Shown in pieces: positions 1 through 6,305 of a stretch of DNA of 7,751 nucleotides; position 1 is the first letter of the stretch; every line of letters begins with the position of its first letter. Source of the stretch: Gammaproteobacteria bacterium (GTDB lineage: Bacteria; Pseudomonadota; Gammaproteobacteria; Arenicellales; Poriferihabitantaceae); assembly GCA_024679435.1 (NCBI GenBank), contig JAIBDK010000103.1, forward strand, positions 1 through 7,751, written 5' to 3'. The notes beneath the pieces are model-generated. The model was not told the DNA's origin. It did no database searches and saw nothing but the letters and a program-made list of their open reading frames with translations. The translations under genes were made by a program, and so were the position numbers.

Positions 1-1084
1 CAAACGAAAAACTGACATTCTCAAATCGAATTTTGCCTGCTGATAACTCCAGCTCCCCGGCATTTGACTTTTCTACCACCTCAGGCTCAATTTCGAGCAG
101 ATCAAACATCCGCTCCATGTCTACTAACGAATGATTAAGATCGCGATATACCGATCCGAGAAAATTGAGCGGAATATAAATCTGAATCAGAAAAGCATTA
201 ACCATAACAAAGTCACCAATGGTCAAAACCCCCGACGCGACTCCATTTGCCGCCATAACCATCATAATCGTCAAACCGATTGCTATAATCAGGCCCTGAC
301 CCGCATTAAGATAAGACAACGAAAAGCTGTTTTTCAGAGATGCCGCAGCCCAGGTTTTCAGTGACTGGTCGTAGCGCTCTTTTTCCTGCACTTCGTTTCC
401 AAACACCTTAACGGTTTCATAGTTCAACAACGAATCCAGAATTCGGGTATTGGCCGAAGAATCGGACTCATTCATCTGCACTCTGAACTTGGTCCGCCAT
501 CGCGTCATCAGAAAAGTAAAAATGGCATAAATGATAATCATCACCACCGTCACAACCACATAAGCAACGTCCAGCTGCTTCCAGAGAATGATCAATACCA
601 AAGCGATTTCAATAATGACGGGAAGAATATTGAAAACAATGATTCGCAGAAAATTGGTTATGGCTATGTTGCCTCGGTCAATATCTCTCGACAAACCCCC
701 GGTTTTTCGGTCAAGATGAAATGACAGAGACAGGTTATGCAGATGAGCAAAAACCACCCGGGAAATACTTCGAATAATATCGATACCGGCCCTGGAGAAA
801 ACCATATTGCGCAATTCATTAAACAGGATCGCACTGAAACGGAGCAGCCCATAAGCCACTAACAGACCCAGAGGCACAATGATGATCACATCAACGTCAG
901 AACCCAGCTGATCAACGATCTGTTTTAGAGCCAGCGGCACCGTGACGTTGGCAACACGTGCCGCCACCAGGAACAACAATGCCAGCGCAATACGCTGCCA
1001 ATGCTCCAGAAGAAACGGCAGCAACCTGCGACTGACGCGCCAGTTACCTTTTTGATCAGTCGTTACGAGTAATCTTGGGGACAT
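1..1084 (-). CDS. Atm1/HMT-type ABC exporter, membrane domain and start of ATPase domain (C-terminus cut by window edge)
   Basis: Reading leftwards from ATG at 1084, an open frame of 361 complete codons runs off the window. It encodes the six-helix exporter membrane domain: hydrophobic segments near residues 31-50, 65-85, 145-165, 172-193, 260-280 and 287-307. Two blocks are typical of the Atm1/ABCB7/HMT1 family: FHLDRKTGGLSRDIDRG at about 122-138 (usual form FHLxRxTGGLSRxIxRG) and NYETVKVFGNE at 221-231, where V227 replaces the usual Tyr. An N-x-x-Q pair at 260/263 lies where glutathione-binding residues fall in characterised Atm1 structures, from memory. The ATPase domain begins near 351 (KIRFENVSFSF), so Walker A, signature and Walker B are outside the window. 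Family members export glutathione-linked sulfur or metal species from the cytoplasm; the substrate here is inferred. The frame stays open upstream as far as a TAA at 1186-1184, but homology begins after this ATG. No clear Shine-Dalgarno is visible. Confidence 0.9.
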   Translation of the reverse strand, partial: MSPRLLVTTDQKGNWRVSRRLLPFLLEHWQRIALALLFLVAARVANVTVPLALKQIVDQLGSDVDVIIIVPLGLLVAYGLLRFSAILFNELRNMVFSRAGIDIIRSISRVVFAHLHNLSLSFHLDRKTGGLSRDIDRGNIAITNFLRIIVFNILPVIIEIALVLIILWKQLDVAYVVVTVVMIIIYAIFTFLMTRWRTKFRVQMNESDSSANTRILDSLLNYETVKVFGNEVQEKERYDQSLKTWAAASLKNSFSLSYLNAGQGLIIAIGLTIMMVMAANGVASGVLTIGDFVMVNAFLIQIYIPLNFLGSVYRDLNHSLVDMERMFDLLEIEPEVVEKSNAGELELSAGKIRFENVSFSF

Positions 1085-1160
1085 GTTCTGATGGAAAAAT
1101 AAATGCGAGAGCGGGTTGCCGGGTTCCAGACAAAGCCTGAAATGAAAAACAACCGACCCA

Positions 1161-1175
1161 ATTGATCTTATCAAT
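1161..1175. promoter_or_regulatory. Odd-length palindrome in a divergent promoter region, possible operator
   Basis: The sequence ATTGAT-CTT-ATCAAT is a perfect inverted repeat with 6-bp arms and a 3-base centre. It sits between the divergently transcribed ABC exporter and Cupin_3 genes. It overlaps a weak plus-strand promoter candidate: TTGATC at 1162-1167, 17 bases, then TAGAGT at 1185-1190 (4 of 6 matches at each box). It is not an FNR box, because the half-site spacing is 3 and not 4. The symmetry is directly visible; a regulatory role is inferred. Confidence 0.3.
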
Positions 1176-1223
1176 ATATAAGGTTAGAGTGTACAAAACT
1201 TCATAACCCTGTTTTTAGCTCCA

Positions 1224-1589
1224 ATGAAACCATATTCCTTAAACAACCCGGAGTCGTCCCTTACTGAATTACCGTCTTTATCTGAAACCGCAGGATATGA
1301 GGTTATGGAAGGCGACCCCAGAGCATCAATCCGATTTGACCGTGGTTCAGCAACCAGCGAACATCGCCTCGGAGTCTGGAAGTGCACCCCGGGCACATTT
1401 CGATGCACCGAAAAAGGCGATGAGCTGCAAACCGTTCTGGAAGGGCAACTTACCCTGATCTCAGAAGACGGTGACGAACATCACCTTGGGCCTGGTGACA
1501 GCATCTATACCGAAAAAGGTGAGAAAGTCATCTGGAAAGTGCACCAAACGGTCAAAAAAGTTTTCTTTACCCACGATGCCAACCCTTAA
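1224..1589 (+). CDS. Small cupin protein, Cupin_3 (DUF861) family
   Basis: This 121-residue protein is one RmlC-like beta-barrel domain of the Cupin_3 (DUF861) type, the fold that also forms the (S)-ureidoglycine aminohydrolase domain. The family signature runs from G50-V-W52 through P56-G57, D66-E67 and the LEGQLTL strand at 72-78, then G89-P-G-D92 and the K101-V-I-W104 strand, ending at K111-K-V-F-F115. It lacks the HxH(x)3-4E metal motif of classical cupins, which is normal here. There is no signal peptide, so it should be cytoplasmic. Stand-alone members are common in proteobacteria and mostly have no known reaction; ureidoglycine activity cannot be assumed, since no purine or allantoin genes are nearby. 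It is transcribed away from the ABC exporter. The ATG at 1224 gives the full domain plus a roughly 45-residue N-terminal extension. No strong ribosome binding site precedes it. Confidence 0.85.
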   Translation: MKPYSLNNPESSLTELPSLSETAGYEVMEGDPRASIRFDRGSATSEHRLGVWKCTPGTFRCTEKGDELQTVLEGQLTLISEDGDEHHLGPGDSIYTEKGEKVIWKVHQTVKKVFFTHDANP

Positions 1590-1597
1590 CAAGGGTT
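1581..1597. terminator. Short hairpin overlapping the Cupin_3 stop codon
   Basis: AACCCTT-AAC-AAGGGTT is a perfect 7-bp inverted repeat with a 3-base loop. Its left arm and loop contain the TAA stop of the Cupin_3 gene (1587-1589). It is followed on the plus strand by CTTAAAAA and not a T-run, so it is a poor match to a canonical intrinsic terminator. It may instead act as a 3'-end stabilising hairpin. Confidence 0.35.
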
Positions 1598-1616
1598 CTT
1601 AAAAATCACCAGACTA

Positions 1617-1631
1617 AAGCCCCGCGGGCTT
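1617..1631. terminator. GC-rich hairpin between convergent genes, possible terminator of the aminotransferase operon
   Basis: AAGCCC-CGC-GGGCTT is a perfect 6-bp stem with a 3-base loop, lying 21 bases beyond the stop of the minus-strand secreted cupin gene. Read on the minus strand it ends in GGGCTTT followed by AG, so the T-tract is short. It is the only GC-rich hairpin in the gap between the two convergent cupin genes and the best candidate for the operon's 3' end. Confidence 0.4.
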
Positions 1632-1652
1632 CAATAAAAACTAACAATTCCG

Positions 1653-2069
1653 CTAGTCCGGCGTCGGAATAATTAGCGGCACCCCGCGATCGACAATGTG
1701 GGTCGTAATCACTTTCAGGGGCTTAACTCCTGAAACGGTGAACCCTCCGTGGACTTCACCTCTTGGAAAATGATCGGTCACCCCCGATTTGAAACTGATA
1801 ATTTTTCCTGACTTTGTGGTAACCATTCCACCCTCCAGAACATATAGAAACTCATCACCGGGATGAGTGTGACGCGGAACGCTTGCGCCGGGCGGCAAAA
1901 CCAATTCTGTTACGATCACCACAGAATCTTCAGCCGGCGAAATTTCAGCTTTTATTAGGGGGGTTCGCTGAATTTCTGCCGCGCTGGCGAATTGAAACGA
2001 TAACAAAAATGCGGTGACTGAAAACATCAAAACCGCGCTCATTAAACGCCACTGACCAATATTTAACAA
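1653..2069 (-). CDS. Exported single-domain cupin (Cupin_2 type)
   Basis: The product has 138 residues if translation begins at TTG 2069. Residues 1-31 form a signal peptide: Arg8, a hydrophobic core at about 11-28, and a likely cleavage after Ala-Ser-Ala-Ala near 28-31. The mature part is one double-stranded beta-helix with both classical motifs: H67-x-H69 and E73 in the first, P102-x-G104-x-x-H107 in the second. It should therefore bind a divalent metal in the periplasm. Two points favour the TTG start over ATG at 2042: a GAGG sequence (2081-2078) lies 8 bases upstream of it, and only the longer form supplies a positive charge before the hydrophobic core. It is the third gene of the operon, 13 bases after the omega-amidase stop. 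Its substrate is unknown; similar proteins range from dioxygenases to non-enzymatic sensors. Confidence 0.82.
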   Translation of the reverse strand: MLNIGQWRLMSAVLMFSVTAFLLSFQFASAAEIQRTPLIKAEISPAEDSVVIVTELVLPPGASVPRHTHPGDEFLYVLEGGMVTTKSGKIISFKSGVTDHFPRGEVHGGFTVSGVKPLKVITTHIVDRGVPLIIPTPD

Positions 2070-2077
2070 GAACTAAA

Positions 2078-2081
2078 CCTC
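2078..2081 (-). promoter_or_regulatory. Shine-Dalgarno GAGG supporting the TTG start of the exported cupin
   Basis: GAGG on the minus strand lies 8 bases before TTG at 2069. The next in-frame ATG, at 2042, lies 35 bases downstream and has no comparable motif in front of it. An in-frame TAG at 2075-2073 rules out any earlier start. The site lies just after the omega-amidase stop codon (2085-2083), which suggests that ribosomes finishing that gene could reinitiate here. Confidence 0.5.
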
Positions 2082-2082
2082 A

Positions 2083-2862
2083 TCAACCCAGAATAATTTC
2101 AAAGTTATCGCGATCCATGGATGCCGGAAAAAATGACCGAAAATCCGACAGCCCCCCCATTGACAGAGAAGCACTGGCAACCTGAACCTGGTTTGCCAAA
2201 TCCTCCAGCGGCTGACCCATAAAGTCGAGAATCACACTGCCTCCTGAATACGTATCACCCTCAGGATTAACGCCGAGTCGGTTGACCCCGAGCACATAGG
2301 CCTGATTTTCGATTGCCCTGGCCCGCAACAGAGTATCCCAGGCATTTTGTCGAGCATCCGGCCAGTTAGCCACATACAACGCCACGTCATAGTCATCAAC
2401 GTTTCGGCTCCAAACCGGAAACCGCAAGTCATAACAAACAAACAGGGCAATACGCCAGCCTTTCAATTCGAAAATCGTTCTCGTGTTGCCACCACTATAG
2501 TTATGGTGTTCACCACCAAATCGAAACAAATGACGCTTGTCATACCAGTTCAGGCTTCCGTCAGGCCTGGCCCAGATCATTCGATTAACATAACTGTCAT
2601 CGAGTTGCATAACTAAACTGCCGGTAATAACTGCCCGTGTTGCGATCGCACTTTCCCGCATCCAGGCCACGGTTTCGCCGTCCATCGTTTCAAATTTTTC
2701 GGTAGGGTCCATGTAAAAGCCGGTACTGAAAAATTCCGGCAGCACAATCAGATCGGTTTCAGCCACGTTCTGTATATGGCGGCTTAAATTTGCCCGGTTG
2801 GCAGGAGGATTCTGCCAGCTGAGGTCGTCCTGAATAACGGTTACGTTGAGATCATCAGACAT
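2083..2862 (-). CDS. Omega-amidase, nitrilase superfamily (YafV/Nit2-like)
   Basis: A cytoplasmic carbon-nitrogen hydrolase of 259 residues from ATG at 2862, the size of E. coli YafV. The catalytic triad is clear: Glu43 in VLPEFF, Lys109 in YDKRHLF and Cys143 in VCYDLRFPVWSRN. An additional conserved Glu118 lies in GGEHHNYSGG. The segments YDKRHLFR, CYDLRFPVWSRN, ALYVANWP and ARAIENQAYV match the YafV/Nit2 branch rather than aliphatic nitrilases. Known members hydrolyse 2-oxoglutaramate (and 2-oxosuccinamate) to 2-oxoglutarate and ammonia. The gene directly follows a YbdL-like aminotransferase, the enzyme expected to produce 2-oxoglutaramate, so context and family agree. An in-frame GTG at 2880 would add six residues. 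The ATG is preferred because MSDDLNVTVIQ aligns with the start of family members, leaving a 24-base gap to the upstream gene. Confidence 0.92.
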   Translation of the reverse strand: MSDDLNVTVIQDDLSWQNPPANRANLSRHIQNVAETDLIVLPEFFSTGFYMDPTEKFETMDGETVAWMRESAIATRAVITGSLVMQLDDSYVNRMIWARPDGSLNWYDKRHLFRFGGEHHNYSGGNTRTIFELKGWRIALFVCYDLRFPVWSRNVDDYDVALYVANWPDARQNAWDTLLRARAIENQAYVLGVNRLGVNPEGDTYSGGSVILDFMGQPLEDLANQVQVASASLSMGGLSDFRSFFPASMDRDNFEIILG

Positions 2863-2886
2863 AATGTTATGCCGTGTCACTAGTTT

Positions 2887-4038
2887 TTAAACCGCATTAA
2901 TGATGGCCGCCGCTTCTCGCAGGGTATCGTCCTGTTTAGCAAAACAGAATCGAATGATTCGAGAGTCGGGCGGGGACTGATAAAAAGGCGAAAGTGGAAT
3001 CACCGCAACCCCTTTCTCCATAGTCATCCAGTTAGCAAAGTCGGTGTCTACCTTGTCCGATATCTCGCTGTAATCGGCCAGTTGAAAATAGGTGCCTCGG
3101 GATGGCAACAATTTGAAGCGTGAGGCCTCAATAAGGGAACAGAACAGATCTCGTTTTTGCTGGTAGAACGCCCCCAATTCCTGATAGTTCTGCGGATTTG
3201 ATTTTATAAAATCTGCAATCGCCCACTGCATCGGTGTAGGCGTTGTGAAAACATTGAACTGGTGAATTTTTCGAAACTCCGCTGACAGGACCGATGGTGC
3301 AACACAATAACCAATTTTCCAACCGGTCACATGATAGGTTTTGCCGAACGAAAAAACCGCCATGGATTTAGGTCTTAATTCGGGGTGGGTAAGGACGCTG
3401 GCGTGAATTTCGCCATCGAAAATAATATGTTCGTAAACTTCATCACTGAGCACAAAACAGTTCAAAGGCCGAATTGCTTCGGCCAGTTTGTCGAGGTCTT
3501 CACGGGTGAGAATACTGCTGCTGGGATTGTGGGGTGAGTTAATGATCACCATCCGGGTATTGCTATTGAGCTTTTGATGAAACGCATCCCAGTCAATTCG
3601 GTAGTCCGGCAGTGTCATTGGAATATGCACTGTCTTGCCCCCGGCAAGGGATATGGCCGGTTCGTAGGAGTCATAACAGGGATCAAATACAATCACCTCG
3701 TCACCCCGATGTACCACCGCCTGAATCGCGCAATACAATGCCTCTGTCGCGCCGCTGGTAATGGTGATTTCAGTTTCAGGATCAACATCGATAGCACTTT
3801 CGGATTTCAACTTGTCCGAAATAGCCTGGCGCAATTCCGCAATACCGATCATCGGCGGATACTGATTCTTTCCATTTCTCAGGTGATAGTTAACCCTGTC
3901 CAGCAGCCCCTCATCAGGCTCGAAATCCGGGAAACCCTGAGACAGATTGATGGCACCATGGTCCTGAGCCAATTTAGACATTACCGTAAAAATTGTCGTG
4001 CCTACATCCGGCAGTTTACTTTCGATATGTGTTGTCAT
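2887..4038 (-). CDS. PLP-dependent methionine/glutamine aminotransferase (YbdL-like, class I/II)
   Basis: This fold-type I aminotransferase has 383 residues, close to E. coli YbdL, and the resemblance runs from SKLPDVGTTIFT at 7-18 to the end. PLP-site residues are visible: SGATEA at 95-100, Y122 in PCYDSY, N171 in NSPHNP, D199 and Y202 in SDEVYEH, Schiff-base Lys233 in SFGKTYHVTGWK, and the carboxylate-binding Arg363 in RIIRFCFAK. The family (YbdL, MtnE-like, and eukaryotic glutamine transaminase K/KAT) transfers amino groups between methionine or aromatic amino acids and glutamine-derived oxoacids in the cytoplasm. Used with glutamine it can regenerate methionine from 4-methylthio-2-oxobutanoate in methionine salvage. 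It is the first gene of a three-gene minus-strand operon, followed at once by the omega-amidase that would remove its 2-oxoglutaramate by-product. The ATG at 4038 matches the family start. Confidence 0.93.
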   Translation of the reverse strand: MTTHIESKLPDVGTTIFTVMSKLAQDHGAINLSQGFPDFEPDEGLLDRVNYHLRNGKNQYPPMIGIAELRQAISDKLKSESAIDVDPETEITITSGATEALYCAIQAVVHRGDEVIVFDPCYDSYEPAISLAGGKTVHIPMTLPDYRIDWDAFHQKLNSNTRMVIINSPHNPSSSILTREDLDKLAEAIRPLNCFVLSDEVYEHIIFDGEIHASVLTHPELRPKSMAVFSFGKTYHVTGWKIGYCVAPSVLSAEFRKIHQFNVFTTPTPMQWAIADFIKSNPQNYQELGAFYQQKRDLFCSLIEASRFKLLPSRGTYFQLADYSEISDKVDTDFANWMTMEKGVAVIPLSPFYQSPPDSRIIRFCFAKQDDTLREAAAIINAV

Positions 4039-4122
4039 AATTGTTATTTTCGAAAAACCCCTACTTTATTTGCAGTCTGAATATTTATCCAGCAATTTCA
4101 AAACGATTTTCCCTTACTAGTA

Positions 4123-4143
4123 CGAATAAAAACCGAATAAAAC
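4123..4143 (+). repeat. Phased A-tract direct repeat upstream of the exonuclease III promoter candidate
   Basis: CGAATAAAAAC (4123-4133) is followed directly by CGAATAAAAC (4134-4143), two near-identical units with an 11-base period. Each ends in an A-tract. The pair lies immediately upstream of the TGGACA box at 4144, where an UP element would contact the RNA polymerase alpha subunit. It could equally be a tandem operator for either divergent gene. The repeat is visible; either role is inferred. Confidence 0.35.
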
Positions 4144-4173
4144 TGGACACCCTATCCTCATATAAATGATACT
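4144..4173 (+). promoter_or_regulatory. Candidate sigma70 promoter for exonuclease III
   Basis: TGGACA (4144-4149, 5 of 6 matches to the -35 box) is followed after 18 bases by GATACT (4168-4173, 4 of 6 matches to the -10 box). Transcription would begin near 4180, leaving a leader of about 27 bases before ATG 4208. It lies in the 169-base gap shared with the divergent aminotransferase operon, for which no equally convincing promoter was found. Confidence 0.35.
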
Positions 4174-4207
4174 TTAGGGCTTTTCCAAATCAGACTTTTA
4201 GCCCTCT

Positions 4208-5005
4208 ATGAAAATCATTACCTGGAATGTCAACGGCATCCGTGCCGTGGAACGCAAGGGAGAAATCCAGAAACTGGTAGAAGACCAGAAACCCGATATT
4301 CTGATGATTCAGGAGATAAAGGGCACCACCGACCAGTTCAGCAAGTTCCTGACCGAACACCCGAATTATCATCAACATTACAGCAGCGCCGAAAAGAAAG
4401 GCTATGCGGGAACCGCGATCTGGATCACCCGGAAGTTAGAAAATAAGCTCGAAAATATCGAATTCAAAACCACAATACCAAAGGCCCCCAATGCCGACGA
4501 AGGACGTATCGCCCAGTTGTCATTTATTAAAGACGGTCAGCAATGGGACCTTTTTTCAATTTATTTTCCCAATGGTGGCAAAAGCGAACAGGCCTGGGAA
4601 GAAAAGCTGGTATTTTTTGACCGCGTTCATGACCACATGAATACACTGAGAACCGAGGGTAGTAACGTCCTTGTGGGTGGCGACATGAATGTAGCCCATA
4701 CCGAAATTGACATTGCAAGACCCAAAGACAACGACGGAAAAATAGGATTCCATCCTAAAGAGCGCGCCTGGATGGATCGACTTATAGCGGATGGCTGGGC
4801 CGATATCTGGCGCGCCAAAAATCCGGGCGTCGTCGATGTTTATTCATGGTGGCATATGATTACCCGCGGCCGGGAACGCAATGTCGGTTGGCGTATCGAC
4901 TATTTCCTCATAGACACCAGCAACATGAGCAATGTCAAAAAAGTGGATTATCTCAATGACCAGATGGGTTCAGATCACTGTCCACTGTCGGTGACCCTGA
5001 AATAA
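4208..5005 (+). CDS. xth: Exodeoxyribonuclease III / AP endonuclease (EEP superfamily)
   Basis: A 265-residue DNA repair nuclease of normal family length. It cleaves the DNA backbone 5' to abasic sites and degrades duplex DNA from 3' ends, using a divalent metal. The motif order is complete: N7 in WNVNGIR, E36 in QEIKG, GTAIW at 68-72, Y119 in IYFPNGG, D159 and N161 in GGDMNVAHTEIDIARP, GFHPKERAWMD at 180-190, YSWW at 212-215, D231 in GWRIDYFLI, and the terminal D256-H257 in GSDHCP. The GGDMNVAHTEIDIARP form is of the ExoA/NApe type rather than E. coli XthA proper, as judged from memory. It is transcribed divergently from the aminotransferase operon and is followed after 76 bases by the alcohol dehydrogenase. 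The ATG at 4208 starts directly at the first beta strand. The upstream sequence lacks a recognisable Shine-Dalgarno. Confidence 0.96.
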   Translation: MKIITWNVNGIRAVERKGEIQKLVEDQKPDILMIQEIKGTTDQFSKFLTEHPNYHQHYSSAEKKGYAGTAIWITRKLENKLENIEFKTTIPKAPNADEGRIAQLSFIKDGQQWDLFSIYFPNGGKSEQAWEEKLVFFDRVHDHMNTLRTEGSNVLVGGDMNVAHTEIDIARPKDNDGKIGFHPKERAWMDRLIADGWADIWRAKNPGVVDVYSWWHMITRGRERNVGWRIDYFLIDTSNMSNVKKVDYLNDQMGSDHCPLSVTLK

Positions 5006-5081
5006 TCTCTAAATTGCCAGACGCTGATACAACCAAACGTCTCACAAAACATCAACCACCTACTTATCAGATACTAAAAAA

Positions 5082-6233
5082 ATGAATATGAACTGGAACT
5101 ACCCCACTGCCATGCGAGTCGGCGCCGGAAGAATCAAAGAAATCGCCGACGTCTGCAAGCAGCACAATGTGTCTGCGCCATTGCTGGTAACAGACCCCGG
5201 CGTTGCGGCGTTACCGATGCTCGGGAATATTATTGATGTGTGTAAGAGTGCGGGCCTGAACATTGCCGTGTTCAGTGATGTCAAACCAAATCCTACCGGT
5301 GAAAATGTTAACAACGGAATCACCGCCTTCAAAGCGGGCAATCATGATGGAGTCATCGCGCTTGGCGGCGGTAGCGGCCTGGATGCCGGCAAGGCTGTTG
5401 CGGTAGCGGCAAACCAGCAGTGCTCTATGTGGGACCTTGAAGACATTGGTGATAACTGGACTCGGGCCGACGCCAGTAAAATTCCACCGATTATTGCGGT
5501 ACCAACAACTGCGGGCACTGGCTCTGAAGTCGGCCGAGCCTCGGTAATCGTAAAGGAGGACGAACACCGGAAGGTTATCGTATTTCATCCCAACATGTGC
5601 CCTGATGTCGTCATTCTCGATCCGGAACTAACCACAGGTCTTCCTGCGATGCTGACCGCGGCCACCGGTATGGATGCGCTGTCTCACAACCTGGAGGCTT
5701 TCTGCTCGCCACTTTTCCACCCCATGGCGGAAGGAATTGCCGTAGAAGGAATCCGCTTAATCAAGGAGTATCTGCCCACAGCGGTCTCTAACGGAAATGA
5801 CATGGAGGCCCGAACCCAAATGCTGGTCGCATCTTCCATGGGCGCCACTGCTTTTCAACGTGGGCTGGGCGCGATGCATGCGCTTGCTCATCCACTGGGG
5901 GCCGTTTATGATGCCCACCACGGCACGCTCAATGCGATCCTCATGCCCTATGTACTGGTTGCCAACCGGAGCGCAATTGAGAAACCCGTTGCCCGACTGT
6001 CTCGCTATCTCGGGCTGGAAGAAGGCTTTGATTCATTCCTGAAATGGATTATGGCATTGCGCAGCGAAGTTAATATTCCCAACACCCTGCGGGACATTGG
6101 CATTGACGATACCCGGGCAGCAGAAATTGGTGAAATGGCCGAGGCCGACCCATCAGCAGGAACCAACCCAATCCAGTTTGATGCGGCAGCCTATACGGCG
6201 ATTGCGATCAACGCTGTAAACGGTAACCTGTAA
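5082..6233 (+). CDS. Iron-containing (group III) alcohol dehydrogenase, substrate unknown
   Basis: A 383-residue NAD(P)-dependent oxidoreductase of the FucO/EutG/PduQ class. The N-terminal Rossmann-like domain carries D38 in LLVTDPG, the P69-N-P71 loop and the GGGSGLDAGKA dinucleotide loop at 95-105, followed by PTTAGTGSEV at 141-150. The helical C-terminal domain holds the metal ligands D198 and H202 (TGMDALSH), H266 (GAMHALAHPLGA) and H280 (AHHGTLNAILMP); the H266-H280 spacing matches FucO. All four ligands are present, so it should be active with Fe2+ or another divalent metal. The protein is cytoplasmic. The substrate could be a primary alcohol, a diol or a hydroxyacid; nothing nearby narrows it. 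ATG 5082 and ATG 5088 are both possible starts (M1, M3); neither has a clear ribosome binding site, only an A-rich run. Its 3' end faces the transporter gene across a strong hairpin. Confidence 0.93.
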   Translation: MNMNWNYPTAMRVGAGRIKEIADVCKQHNVSAPLLVTDPGVAALPMLGNIIDVCKSAGLNIAVFSDVKPNPTGENVNNGITAFKAGNHDGVIALGGGSGLDAGKAVAVAANQQCSMWDLEDIGDNWTRADASKIPPIIAVPTTAGTGSEVGRASVIVKEDEHRKVIVFHPNMCPDVVILDPELTTGLPAMLTAATGMDALSHNLEAFCSPLFHPMAEGIAVEGIRLIKEYLPTAVSNGNDMEARTQMLVASSMGATAFQRGLGAMHALAHPLGAVYDAHHGTLNAILMPYVLVANRSAIEKPVARLSRYLGLEEGFDSFLKWIMALRSEVNIPNTLRDIGIDDTRAAEIGEMAEADPSAGTNPIQFDAAAYTAIAINAVNGNL

Positions 6234-6240
6234 GCGGAAA

Positions 6241-6305
6241 CCCGTCGTCAAAAAGCTGAGATGAAGCCGACCAGGGCTTTTCATCTCAGCTTGCGTATCG
6301 ACGGG
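6241..6305. terminator. Nested inverted repeat and intrinsic terminator between convergent genes
   Basis: An outer 7-bp repeat, CCCGTCG (6241-6247) with CGACGGG (6299-6305), encloses a perfect 13-bp repeat: AAGCTGAGATGAA (6253-6265) with TTCATCTCAGCTT (6280-6292). Inside that, GCC (6266-6268) can pair with GGC (6275-6277) around GACCAG. On the minus strand the 13-bp stem runs straight into a TTTTT tract and then GACG, a good intrinsic terminator for the transporter gene. On the plus strand the innermost AAGCC/GGCTT stem followed by TT is a weaker terminator for the alcohol dehydrogenase. The right arm contains the transporter's last codons and its TGA (6288-6286). Confidence 0.8.

Noticed and set aside
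131..364. Plus-strand open frame across the left end
   Set aside because: It is antisense to the continuous ABC exporter frame, is rich in Arg, Asn and His, and shows no recognisable domain.
1162..1174. FNR/ANR binding site
   Set aside because: The half-sites match TTGAT and ATCAA, but the centre has 3 bases where FNR needs 4; kept only as a generic palindrome.
2081..2083. ATG overlapping the omega-amidase stop (TGATG) as the start of the next gene
   Set aside because: That frame meets a stop after six codons, so it cannot be the cupin start.
3574..4080. 168-residue plus-strand open frame opposite the aminotransferase
   Set aside because: The aminotransferase frame on the other strand is full-length with all PLP-site motifs; this one shows no family features.
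5019..5042. Hairpin AGACG/CGTCT after exonuclease III as its terminator
   Set aside because: The stem is only 5 bp with a 14-base loop, and no T-run follows.
5070..5075. GATACT as a -10 box for the alcohol dehydrogenase
   Set aside because: It lies only 6 bases before the start codon and has no -35 match at a suitable distance, so a transcript from it would start inside the gene.
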